NCBI GenBank assembly: GCA_028023455.1
Contig: JAQFVV010006835.1
Coordinates: 244,558 to 308,557, forward strand
DNA: 64,000 nucleotides
From: Epiperipatus broadwayi
Lineage: Eukaryota; Onychophora; Udeonychophora; Euonychophora; Peripatidae
Direction of reading: 5' to 3'
Position 1 is the stretch's first letter. Every line of letters begins with the position of its first letter. Shown one piece after another: positions 45,553 to 56,900 of this stretch. The notes under the pieces were generated by a model. It was given only the letters and a program-made list of their open reading frames with translations. It searched no databases and had not been told where the DNA came from. Position numbers and translations under genes: made by a program.

Positions 45553-46896
45553 TCAATTGAAACAGGCATTTTTCCTTCATCCTTGAAAATTACTAAAATT
45601 ATACCAATACATAAAAAAGGATCTCATTCTGAAGTTTCTAACTATAGGCCAATCTCAGTTTTATCTATTTTTTCAAAAATATTTGAGAAGTGTATATATA
45701 ATAGTATTATTGGTCAAGTTAATTCGTTGGTTTCAAGTTTTCAACATCGATTTTTACCATGTAGATCTGTTGAGACAAATTTATTAACTATACATGATCA
45801 TATTGCCCATTCTTTAAATAATCAAGCACAACTTGATGTAATTTATTTTGATTTAAGTAGAGCTTTTGATAGAGTTATTCATTTTAAACTTTTAAGTAAA
45901 ATGTCTGATATGGGTTTTTCATTGAATTTGTTAAATTTGTTTATGTCATTTTTGCAAAATAGACCTTCTTTTATTAAATGTAATAATAATGTTCCACACG
46001 CTTATGTTAATGAATTAGGTGTTCCACAAGGTAGTGTATTGGCACCATTGTTGTTTGCAATATATATATATATAAATGATTTGGATAGATATATAGTGAA
46101 GGATAGTCTATTATCATATGCTGATGATTATAAAATATTTAAATTAATTACTTGTTATAAGGACCATTTACAGCTTCAATCTTATATAGATAGCTTTTCT
46201 GAATGGTGTTTAAAGAATAACATGCATATAAATATAGAAAAATGTTGTGCTGTTACATATACAAGGAAAGTTCAATACTATATGGATTCATATTATATAA
46301 ATAATAAAACTATTGAATATAAAAAGTATTATAAAAATCTTGGAATATGGTTTGATCAAAATGGACCTTTTACAACTCATGTAGATAATATTTTATGTAA
46401 TGCCAATAAAATAATGGGTCTTATTCTTCGTAATGGACGTTATTTTAATATTTTTATTAAAATACATCTGTTTAAAACACTTGTACTTCCTATAATGAAA
46501 TATGGCTCAATAATATGGAACTCGAATATGTTATCTCATATAGATAAATTGCAATCAATATACAATAAATTCAGTAATATAATTAATGCAGAAGATGTTT
46601 GTATAAATTTGTTTCATAGAAGAGTGATTCGTGATATGAAATTTTTTTATTTAATCATTCATGGAAAAATTTACTTACATAATTGTATTTCAAAGGTATT
46701 AATAAGAGTTCCTCATGTATATACAAGGAATAAGGATTTATTTAGTAGTGATAAATATAAATGTGAAACTTTATATTTAGCAGCATTATACAGATTACCA
46801 AATTTTTATAATATGTATTTTAATGATATTGATATATTCTTAGTAGATCTAAAGACATTTGTTAAGGAAACAACAATTACTTTGTCAAATATTTAA
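45553..46896 (+). CDS. LINE reverse transcriptase, 5'-truncated, frame intact
   Basis: 448 sense codons run without a stop or frameshift to TAA at 46894-46896. The frame enters in the RT fingers (FPSSLKITKIIPIHKKG). It then shows NYRPISVLSIFSKIFEK, motif A IYFDLSRAFDRV, motif B GVPQGSVLAPLLF, motif C SYADDYKIF (46114-46140), the NIEKC thumb step and the YYKNLGIWFD block. It ends with the VLPIMKYGSIIWN and LQSIYNKF region. All catalytic Asp residues are present. Missing: the endonuclease and the start of ORF2, so there is no native start codon. Odd: between motifs B and C it reads AIYIYINDL where relatives have AIYINDL, an extra Ile-Tyr made by an AT run at 46060-46074. The intact frame suggests recent insertion. 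Confidence 0.9.
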   Translation, partial: SIETGIFPSSLKITKIIPIHKKGSHSEVSNYRPISVLSIFSKIFEKCIYNSIIGQVNSLVSSFQHRFLPCRSVETNLLTIHDHIAHSLNNQAQLDVIYFDLSRAFDRVIHFKLLSKMSDMGFSLNLLNLFMSFLQNRPSFIKCNNNVPHAYVNELGVPQGSVLAPLLFAIYIYINDLDRYIVKDSLLSYADDYKIFKLITCYKDHLQLQSYIDSFSEWCLKNNMHINIEKCCAVTYTRKVQYYMDSYYINNKTIEYKKYYKNLGIWFDQNGPFTTHVDNILCNANKIMGLILRNGRYFNIFIKIHLFKTLVLPIMKYGSIIWNSNMLSHIDKLQSIYNKFSNIINAEDVCINLFHRRVIRDMKFFYLIIHGKIYLHNCISKVLIRVPHVYTRNKDLFSSDKYKCETLYLAALYRLPNFYNMYFNDIDIFLVDLKTFVKETTITLSNI

Positions 46897-47105
46897 GGTT
46901 ACTCTCTATATAATCAGATTGGAAGTAATATTAATTTTTGTGATATTTTTAATTTTAAATATTGTTTTTAATTTTAAATATTGTTTTATTATGTAAACAT
47001 TTATATTTTTATTTTATGTCATATGTATTATCTTCCTTTTTATTGTAATGTGCAAATTGTAATTGGCTTTATGCTGTTGTTTAGCACTTAAATAAATAAA
47101 TTGAA
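46897..47105 (+). other. LINE 3' UTR and tail
   Basis: About 200 bases with a small direct repeat (TTTTAATTTTAAATATTG twice near 46948 and 46967) and AAATAAATAAATTG just before the triplet tail, which supplies AATAAA. Confidence 0.75.
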
Positions 47106-47255
<150 letters not shown>

Positions 47256-47368
47256 TAGGAGTAGATGAAATTAATATCAAAATATGTGGTATGTGCCTGT
47301 TAAATGCTTTTCTTATTATTATTATTAATACCAAATCATTCTGTATGTGCCTTGTTTTCAAATGCTTT

Positions 47369-47640
47369 TCATTTTTTTTTTTATAAGAGTGAGAGATATT
47401 GTTGTGGGAAATGTTTTTTGAATCAAATCAGGAATTTTTGTCAAGTGCTTAGACCTAATGCTATGTTTTATGAAGGTTGCATGATTATTGGGCTAAAATA
47501 TCATCATTATCCTATAAAAGTGCAGAGAAGTAGTTTTAAAATTTTAGTGCACATTTCTTATTACTGTTACCATAAAGTTAAAGCTAGAGATAAGCTAATT
47601 AAGGCTTGGATAAATTATTGACTAATGTTCTAGTGTACTA
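47369..47640 (+). other. Short open region of unknown origin
   Basis: A frame open to 47621 ends RSSFKILVHISYYCYHKVKARDKLIKAW. That is faintly like the C-terminus of L1-type ORF1 (R-x-IIVKF ... KxxxLKAAR). The resemblance is weak and short, so no function is assigned. Confidence 0.2.
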
Positions 47641-50305
47641 TTTCGCAAGAGTAATGTAGATATGAAAGTTTTACTTGTACAAATTGATGTTAGACCTGTA
47701 TATATGTGGGTGGATGACCACCAAGCTAATGGAGTCATAGTTTAGCTCACTCCCTAAGATATTTATACTATATTTATCAAGTATTTAAACACAGTGAAAG
47801 AGTTTTCCCACTTGGTTATTTTCTGCACTGTAAGATGATTTCTTTATTGATGGCCAGAGTTTGATAGGTAAACCCAAGTCTCTTTTATATGACTAGCGAT
47901 AAAAATCCTAGCATATCTCAACCTTAGTGAAAAGGTTTTCTCTTATTCGGGTCACTGCCTGCCTCATGTTAATGTTGATATTCCGTACAGGTGTATGAAA
48001 TATAGTTATTATGAAGCATTACTTATAAATGTTGGATACAGGGTCACGAACTCAATTTGATGTCAGGATAAGTATGGGTAGTGTGTGTGCGATTGGTGTA
48101 CTTGAACATTGTTTTGTTGATACATTTTAATTTATCAATAAGAGCCAAGAGTAATAACGTTAATAAATATTCAATTTAAGGGTTAAATAAAACCTACGAA
48201 TATTGTAAGCAATGCGTATCTAAAATTATCTAATAAATATATCTGCAGACAGCTGAGAACTTCACTGGAAAGGTAATATTACTAAAATATTATTATTGTC
48301 ATAAGAACATGAATATAGTGTGTATGCACATGTGATGGTGATTGAGCTAGATACCGATTCGTTGACATTTGAAAGTAATCAAAATTAATTTAGTCCCACC
48401 ATACATAAAATATCTTTATTGTTGAGCATAGGGTGAAGGAATATTAGATTAAAATAATTAAATAAAATTATTAAATTTTATTATTGGAAGCATTATCCTT
48501 GGAAACAAATCAGTAGCTAAAAGCATTAAACACTGGGGGGAGAAATTTAATGTTCACTATGTCTGGGATAAAAATGAGAATAAAAATATAATAGATGTGA
48601 AGGTATATAATATTCTAACTATCTGATATTAATATTACTCCATGGTAATCCTGATTCCCTAATAATTAAAAATAAATATTATAGTTTAAAATCTCTTGAC
48701 ATTATTTATTGATTTAGGGATATTTATTTATTTAGTTTTTTTTTATATCATAACACAGTTGTAGAACAGGGGAAACCCATGTGAGTCATCAAGCGAATGT
48801 ATATATTATGTATTGAGTTGTAGTATGTTAATAAAATTTGTTATTTGTTTTAACTAAAAATTTTGCGTACATCTCAATGTTTTGTGGGTTATTATAATCT
48901 AGACATCTCAAATCCAATCATACATCAATATATTATTATTAATAGTTGAATCATTATTTTCGTAAATAATATCCGGTAAGATTTATTTAAAATGGTTAAT
49001 TTTCCGAGCTTATGTGGTACGGCAATACTTAAGATTACCAAGTAATTTAATATAGTTAAAATATAAATTATGAATAGGAATGATTATTGAGTGATAGTGG
49101 ATACAGTGGGTGGGCATAAAATCCTTTCCCCATCCGTTGTATTCAAACACCTTTCTAGACGCACTTCTTTATAATTTTACTTTAACTGTGAATATGTTTA
49201 TAATGTATTATTCTAAAAGATTTGATAAGCTTAAATTATTCGAGCTTTAATGTAAAAAGACATTAAACTACATTAAAGACAGCCAAGATCCACCTTGGAG
49301 GTGATCATGAGAGGGGTATTTATCACCAATAATCTATCGCAGCTTGTTCAATCTCCACACCTTATTGTTCTAGAAATCCTGAAAAGAGATTATAATGGGA
49401 GAAATGAGCTAGCTCAATGGAAAATTTAATAGTAAAAGAGATAATAATGCAATAGACCTATGAAGGTGAGGATGATGGGGGGATGGATCAGGAACAAAAT
49501 CTTAATTCTGACTTTAAGATGGTGAATGGGGAGTTTTCTGAGAATATAAATTATAATGGAAGTTGAGTATAAAGTTTCTTCTCATTAATAACCACGAACT
49601 TCTAAGAGTATTAATATTATTATTTTAATGCATTCTCAGTGTTCTCTTAATCGTTGATTATTTATTAACCCATTCATTAAATATTATTGCTGAAATTTAT
49701 TGATAAGTTATTGAAATGAGGTTTAACATCAATATTTTATTAAAGTTGCAATTTGGCACCCTGGCTAATAAGATTATGGATGTTCTATACCATCATCATC
49801 ATCCCAGTAAGCTTTAGAAATAGTGTTAGCTGGGAACGATGAAGCATCCATCAATTCATCCTTAAAATGTTACAATTGGCATGCAACTTAGCCGCAAGTG
49901 TTTGAATGCCAGATAGATTCTATATAGGTTATAATTAATGCACAGCGTGGTCGCCCGAGCTGAAATAAATAAATACTACAATTGATCCATAACGAGGATG
50001 TGCGACCATTTGAAAAAAGTTATAATTAGCTTAAACTGTTTGATAATATATGTTATACTTGTAAACTCTCCCAATTGTTTTAGTAATATTTGATTCACAA
50101 CGTGGATGACCAATCAAAAGATTACAAAATACGTTTTATGCAATTTAAAAAAGGTTTTATACAATTTTAATTTAGTTATATTTGGCTACAATGTGGAGGC
50201 TATAAAATAAGTTGTAGTTGGCTAAATTTTAATATATATATGTGTGTGTGTGCGTGAATTAATTAGAAAATGAAATATCATTATGTATAAAAATTAAATC
50301 TACTG
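47641..50305. other. AT-rich intergenic, nothing recognised
   Basis: No open frame longer than about 50 codons, no clear repeats or RNA genes. A short (ATC)4 at 49793 lies in unique sequence. Confidence 0.5.
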
Positions 50306-50311
50306 TTTGTG

Positions 50312-50449
50312 CAACAATTAATCAGATGTGCCTCTGCAAACTGAATGAAAACAATAACCTATCCATGCTACCACTATTCAAAATGAAGTTCAGTCTAGTT
50401 TTCTATTGTTTTCATTTAGCCTGCAGAGCTGCATCTGATTGATTGCTGT
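50312..50449. repeat. Foldback, arms about 45 bp
   Basis: CAACAATTAATCAGATG...AAAACAATA (50312-50356) pairs with TATTGTTTTC...CATCTGATTGATTGCTG (50404-50449); several mismatches, loop about 47 bases. Confidence 0.8.
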
Positions 50450-50519
50450 ACATCAATTCATCTAGGCTGTGGATTTGACTTTTAAATATAGTGTTGGTCC
50501 CATAAAAATATTAAATATA

Positions 50520-51430
50520 CACCTGGGTCTCGTTTTACGCGATAGATAGGTTCCTCAGAAAACACACGCCGAAGAAATCCGCAAAAATAGACATAACTTA
50601 CATTGAAAAATGGGGGATATGGACTGTGATTTTTCAAAAATCACATAAAAGCTAAAAAAAAATAAAGAAATAAAATATGACTAACAAAAAATTTCAAATT
50701 TGAAAAAAATTGATACAAGACAAACTTTTTTTAACTATAATATTTAATTTTATTCAAAACAATATATTTTTATGCATAATTTACAGTAATTTACATTTTT
50801 TATACACATTTTAATTATTATGGCTATTTGCCGATAAAAGGGTTCGTTTGCAAAATGGTAAAAAATCAGATTCTTCACCAGAGGAAATACAACTAGTGCC
50901 AACATTACTCTCATGTTGTGTTAATGGTTTTCTGGTAACAACGTAATTAGTAATTAATCTAACAACTAAAAATTAAATTCTTATTTTTGTCTTTAATTTT
51001 TTAATTTTCAATTTTAATTGTGTCCATTGTTATTACTCACCTTTTGAAAATTAACTTGCGGACACTAAAGGATTAATAATTGATTACGTTCTTTTTTAAA
51101 AAGCAAAAACAGAATGTGATTTAAAATGCAAAATTAACATGCACAATGTTTGAACAAATTTACATTATAATCTTGTAAAATTTAATGTGTGTATACATAA
51201 AATGTGGAAATCATGATTTTAATTTCATTATTGCATAAAATCTTACTATTATAAAGCACTGAGAATATTGAAATTACTAAGATGAAAGTCAAATTCCAAT
51301 GTGCTATTACTTTCAATATGATGTAAGTGCACAAAATTTATTATTTAAAGTAATAGCGCTTTATCGGAGTTCGACTTCCAGAGAAACGTGAATCACGTTA
51401 AATAAATTTGCATAAAAAAAGATCCAGGTG
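50520..51430. mobile_element. Non-autonomous pogo/Tigger-like DNA transposon (MITE)
   Basis: 911 bp with imperfect terminal inverted repeats: CACCTGGGTCTCGTTTTACGC at the left and the complement of CACCTGGATCTTTTTTTATGC at the right (16 of 21 positions shared). It is flanked by TA on both sides, the Tc1/mariner-superfamily target. The left end (CTCGTTTTACGCGATAGATAGG, followed by CCGCAAAAATAGAC) resembles Tigger/pogo ends. No transposase frame remains. It abuts the Penelope-like copy at 51431. Confidence 0.75.
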
Positions 51431-52175
51431 TATATATATAAACATTAAAAGCATAAAACAAAACTAGTCAATAAATAACCAAAATTAGCCCAAAATCACA
51501 ACTCAACCAGACTAGCCAAAATATATTTATATAAATTCTAAATTATAACCAATGGTTTCATTGCTACAAGCAGATTTCTTAAGTGTAAAGAACTACAAAA
51601 TAACAATATATTTAAACTACACATTACCCACAATTCCACTTACTTCCAATCTATGCTTAATATTAAAATAACTTTTAAATAAGTTAATTGCTTCAGAATC
51701 ATAAATTTTTAATAACAAAGATTCTTTAATTCTTCTTTTTATTTCATTTCTCTCAAAGAAGACAATCTTATCTTCATCAAAATTAATACTGTAGCCTGTA
51801 AAACAAAAAGATATAGACCACATTATTAATTTTGATGAAGATAGACCACAATTTTAATTTTGATGAAGATAAGATTGTCTTCTTCGAGAGAAATGAAATA
51901 AAAAGAAGAACTAAAGAATCTTTATTAAAAATTTATAATTCTGAAATAATTAACTTATTTAAAGTTCTTATAATATTAAGGATGGATGGGAATAAGTGAA
52001 TTATGGGTAATATGTAGTTTAAATATGTTGTTATTTTGTAATTCTTTATACTTGAGAAGTCTGCATGTAGCAGTGAAACAATTGGCAATGATTTAGAGAT
52101 TATATTTGGGGGCTAGTCTGGTTGAGTTGTCAATGTGGGATAATTTTGATTATTTATATTTATATATTGAAGAAG
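51431..52175. mobile_element. Palindromic Penelope-like 3' end, copy 1
   Basis: Two copies of the same Penelope-like 3' end face each other. The left copy (51431-51830) reads on the minus strand and the right copy (about 51840-52165) on the plus strand. Both encode the tail of a GIY-YIG nuclease (minus: FDEDKIVFFERNEIKRRIKE) and then the post-coding block GAGAAGTCTGC.TGTAGCAGTGAAAC. The centre holds a small tandem repeat TTTTGATGAAGATAGACCAC / AATTTTGATGAAGATAAG (51830-51870). Confidence 0.8.
51617..51823 (-). pseudogene. Penelope-like GIY-YIG nuclease, C-terminal remnant
   Basis: About 54 codons align with residues about 55-108 of the copy at 53288-53614: FDEDKIVFFERNEIKRRIKESLLLKIYDSEAINLFK, read in two pieces here. 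The catalytic GIY-YIG end is missing. A mirror copy on the plus strand spans about 51855-52010. Confidence 0.75.
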
Positions 52176-53150
52176 TATATATCTGAATGCAGATATACTT
52201 GCTTCATGTTCATTTTAATTCACCTGACTTCCATCATATATATGTAATTTATTATTAAAGATCCACACACATTAGTAATGGTGCACGTGTGTGTGTACAA
52301 CTTGGCATTATTCTGACATCATCTTAAAGAGCTAGAGTTGTTCGCTAAAATCAGGTGATATTAGTTATTGTTAAAAAAATATTTAGTAAAAAGTAAAAAT
52401 CAATTGTAAAAAAATGTTCGAATAATTTTATACAATGGGTGAAAGGAATTAGCTATTAGGGAAGGAAGCTGAAGTGCCACAGTTCTATATTAATATATTC
52501 TATCTACAGAAATAGTTGAAGTTAAATGCCTTTAGACATGATAAGGTGTTAAATAAGAAAAACAAACAAAAGTCAGGAAACCAACTGGGCAACACAGGAG
52601 AATGAGGAAGTAAATAGTAGATGGGTAGCAATTAAAGAAATTAGTCAAAATCCATTAAAGAAACTCACTAAGTGCAACCTGAGGCAGGGAACTTAATATA
52701 TAAACATACAATTTAGACTTGTCTAAAAAAAATAATAATTCCTACCAAATTTATGAAAGTTTACAAGTTTTTATGATTATTGAGATTATCAACTAAATTT
52801 GTATCAATGAGAACTAACAGACAAATTTCATCTTATCATTCAACCCAAAGATTGCTGAAAATAAACAGTGTCTAACTAAAACTGTGCCTGCAAGAAAAAA
52901 TATGCAGAATGATACATGCAATGAATGAGTAGACAGATATCAGCTTCTCTGTGGTCACATGGAGGGAAGTTATGGCTTCCTAGCTGTTCCACCAAAAGGT
53001 GAAGTTTAAAACCATATCCTATATCCTTCCATGTAAGCTGAAAGATCACCAGTTTACCTACATGTCCCTGAAACCCTGAGAGCATTAATTTTCATTGGTA
53101 AATATGTTCCACTATTTTAGAAACTAACTGGAACTTTATATATATATATA
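52176..53150. other. Intergenic; GC-richer patch at 52850-53090
   Basis: Mostly AT-rich. The patch at 52850-53090 has frames open on both strands (69 codons minus) but no recognised domain and several stops on the plus strand. Origin unknown. Confidence 0.35.
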
Positions 53151-53151
53151 T

Positions 53152-53850
53152 ATCAAAACTACCCCAAATCTAAAATTAAACCAGACCAGCATAAAAATAA
53201 TATAAAAACACAACCTAAGGTTTCACTGCTACAAGCAGACTTCTCAAGTGTAAAAAACTACAAAAAAACCACACATTATATATACTATTAAAAACTACCC
53301 ACAAATCCATTCACTTCCCATCTACCCTTAATATTAAAAGAACTCTTAAATAAGTTAATTGCTTCAGAAAAATAAATTTTCAATAATAAAGACTCTTTAA
53401 TTCTTCTTTTGAATTCATTTCTCTCAAAGAAGACAACCTTAGCTTCATCAAAATCAATAGTGTGGCCTGTATCTTTTTCATGGACATACAAAGCAGAACT
53501 AAGATATCTATTATTAACTCTACTTTTATGAACCTTTATTCTTTCATTTAAACTCAAACTACTCTGACCTATGTAAACCTTCTTACAAAATAAACAAGGA
53601 ATAAAATATACCACACCAGGAATAGTCTTTCCATTATTGGATTTGTGGGTAGTTTTTAATAGTATATATAATGTGTGGTTTTTTTGTAGTTCTTTACACT
53701 TGAGAAGTCTGCTTGTAGCAGTGAAACCTTAGGTTGTGTTTTAATATTATTTTTATGCTGGTCTGGTTTAATTTTAGATTTGGGGTAGTTTTGATTTTAT
53801 ATTGACTAGTTTAGCTTTATGCTTGTAATGTTTATATATATATATATTTA
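53152..53850. mobile_element. Penelope-like 3' end with inverted flanks, copy 2
   Basis: A GIY-YIG reading frame (53288-53614, minus) is flanked by inverted repeats of about 160 bp (53152-53310 and 53632-53795). The repeat includes the end of the coding region. The right arm starts GGATTTGTGGGTAGTTTTTAA, which is the last seven codons and stop read on the plus strand. The outer end TATTGACTAGTTT.GCTTTATGC matches copy 1 at 51440-51475. Inverted partial copies at the ends are known for Penelope elements. Confidence 0.85.
53288..53614 (-). CDS. Penelope-like element, GIY-YIG endonuclease domain (partial)
   Basis: 108 codons, open and ending in TAA. Residues 1-20 hold the nuclease core VYFIPCLFCKKVYIGQ, in which the family's GIY is represented by VYF and YIG is exact. 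Then follows SLNERIKVHK with the catalytic Arg and a His. Later residues read HEKDTGHTIDFDEAKVVFFERNEFKRRIKESLLLKIY, the H-x3-TGH and KRRIKE blocks seen after the core in Penelope nucleases. In the complete element this domain follows the RT and makes the first nick. The RT is absent here, so the frame is a 5'-truncated remnant and the first Met is not a real start. Confidence 0.85.
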   Translation of the reverse strand: MVYFIPCLFCKKVYIGQSSLSLNERIKVHKSRVNNRYLSSALYVHEKDTGHTIDFDEAKVVFFERNEFKRRIKESLLLKIYFSEAINLFKSSFNIKGRWEVNGFVGSF

Positions 53851-53917
53851 AATGTCCAAATATGAATGCATAAATGAATTTGAAGTAGATGTTCTTATTA
53901 TATATATATATATATAT

Positions 53918-56900
53918 TGTACCCTCACTTCTCGATATATGATATAATTTAAAATATGACTAGCTCAACTAAATCATTATGCTCAGCTAAAATATGTATA
54001 ACTATCTTTAATATATTTTTATAATATTATAATTTATCAGATTTATTACAAACTTATCAAAAATTAATATAGTTCAATATTATGTACTACTTAAATAAAT
54101 ACTTACTAAAATCATGAGACTGTGAAGTAAAGTTACAATTGGTAATTGGACTTACATTGAGTCAATGTCTTTCCAAGACACTGTCTCAATGGCATAAGAA
54201 TACTATTACTTCTTTATTATCTCATTACTAACTCTACAGCACTCTTTTATAAATGAACTATCTTTAATAATAATAAACAAATAAATCTCAATCTTTTGTT
54301 AAGGAAATATAATTAAACGATCTCAGGTTCTTCTAATTATCTTAAGGTAATAATAATTCGTGCAAATAGGAATGATAAGGGATTTAATATCAAACCTAAA
54401 TACACCTAACTTACTCCAATAACAATAACTAACAATAAAAATCTTTAGTGCATAGATTAATCTTATCTATTTGATTATACTATTAATCACTAAGAAAATA
54501 AGTAAATCATATACATGTCTTCATTTCCATATAGTATCTTAATTTTAAAATATACTAAATATTATAATTTAACAATCTGTGGCAATAAATAATCTTATAC
54601 TCTTATATTGTGCATTATAATTACTTTATGACCATTGTAATATTATATGTTAATGTCAATCAATTTCTATAAATTATATTACGAAAATATTGTGTTTCTT
54701 TTTAAAAATAATAAAATAATAAATTCATACTGTGCAAATATTATGTACATTCAAATTATCTGTTGTCAAATGCCGTGGTGTAAAATAATGAATTCGACCC
54801 ATCTTTTAAACAACTTAACAAATTTATTTGCATCAACTTTAACAAATAACTTATTTACACTATTTACATTTACAAATGGAACTAAAGAAAATAAAAAAAA
54901 AATAAGAAAAAAAAAAAAAATGATAATACAAGATTTTACACTGTTACTATTTCCATAATCATAAATAGATAATTTATACATTTCTGAAATGTTCTATCAA
55001 TAACATTCAATTAAGTTTATGACTTTAATTTTAACAAACATCATTTGTTATCAATTAATATAAGAAAAGATTTTATGTGAAATATCATTCATGTAGCGTA
55101 TATGTAAATAAACAGACTTTAATAATTAAATGCTACTTCACTGAAGTCTTACTGTTATTTAGACCATAAGGTACTAGTATGTATTACATTTATTATTAAT
55201 ATTACTCAAAGATCAATTAATGTATAAACTAATATAACTTTGTAATATAATAACAATTATTGATTATAATTATTTATGTCCTTCTGATGTAATGTCATAC
55301 TACATGTCTTATCAAAATATGCAATACGTATATGTACTTTTAAAATAATATTTAAAATTATTCAACAATTTCAAATTTTATACCGTATTATATTAAATAA
55401 AATTCTATGATTCTTTTTATGTTTAATCTATTACTCTTCTTTACTTGTTATTCTTATTCCTTCCTAATAAACTTCTATCTACCAAAATCATTTTAACCTT
55501 ATTTAATTTCAGAAAACAAATGACCAATTTTAAACAAAATAATAATAACGATCCAAACTCTCTTATACCTCATCTTCTATATACAATAAGCCTTCAATCA
55601 AAATATAAATTTCTATGTAAAATTAACTTACTTATCTAATAAAATAAAAAAATAAAAATATAGATTTTATATACTTCTTACTAACTTGAAAAGAAAAATA
55701 AATAACTTACACTAATAATAAATTTAATTCCTAATATTGTAACAGAAACATTAAAATTTATTCACGAAAGAATCATATAATTATTTCTAGGTTCTCATAT
55801 TATGTTGTACTAAATTTACATCATCAATTTAAAGTATGCATATTAAAATAAAACTGCTATTATTAATCTTATGCGTGAATATTATTTAAATATTAATACA
55901 TTCATTCAACAATCAAATAACATTTGGTTGATCTAAAGAAAACATAGCAAATACATCAAATTATTATTACATAATTTTTACCATAAATGATACTTCAATG
56001 TACAGTCCGTCATATGATGTCCTCCAGGATAACAGTTTCAAAAATAATTTCACATTCACACTCAACAATTATTCCTTAAAATATTACGTGTTGTATAATT
56101 ATAAAATAAACTTTATGCAATAAAATGTTATATTAATATTTAGCTTTTTTTAAAAGATGTAAATATACCTTTCCTATCTTTAATAAATCAATAATTAATT
56201 AAATATTTATGTTAGATAATAAATAAAACATATTACATAAAATCCAACGGTGTCTTCTTCCAGTTATAATTGTTCTTTTTCCTAGGCACAAATTTTCACC
56301 AAACATTACTTCCTTTTCCGGTACATCACGTGTTTTTAAAAAGTTTTATGGAATAAATGAAAACGTTCTTTTTTTAAAAAATAAAGAAAAGTCAGTTCCA
56401 TCATAAAACAAAAATAAAATTAAAATAGTTTATAGGATCCAGGTTCATTTCTTTTAAAGAAAAAAATATTATTTAAAAGTTATTATTTTTAGAATTAGTC
56501 TATAATTTACAAAGTTCTTATTTACTTATTTTTAATTGATTTGGATATCCACGTATATTTGATTTGCACATTCCTTAACAGATATTTAGGTAAGATTACT
56601 TTTAGAGTTTTCTGTATGACCAGCGTTCAGACTTTAATAATATAATAACTTTATTTATAGGTATTTCTTTACCCATTAAATTTCCAATTTATTTGCCTTT
56701 TAAAATTATTAAAATGTAGTCTTTTAAACCATAAAGACTTAACAAGGCAAATTTTTAGACAATTACTGTTACTTATCATATCTTTATCAAGATATATACT
56801 TAAATTTATAATTTACAAATACTTTCTTCATAAAGAAGTATTTCTCATTCTTTTAAATATCTATTTTATAAAAATTAATTACCATTAGCTTTTAAATTTA

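Noticed and set aside
45322-45586. Poly-Ile frames on both strands and the poly-Tyr/poly-His start of the LINE frame
   Set aside because: Products of the (ATT)n(ATC)n repeat. The real RT sequence starts at 45553.
52876-53085. 69-codon minus-strand frame in a GC-richer patch
   Set aside because: No recognised motif and no splice or start context. Kept only as an unassigned patch.
54647-54981. Overlapping 103- and 71-codon frames on opposite strands
   Set aside because: Low-complexity Asn/Lys/Phe composition in a very AT-rich block, with no domain.
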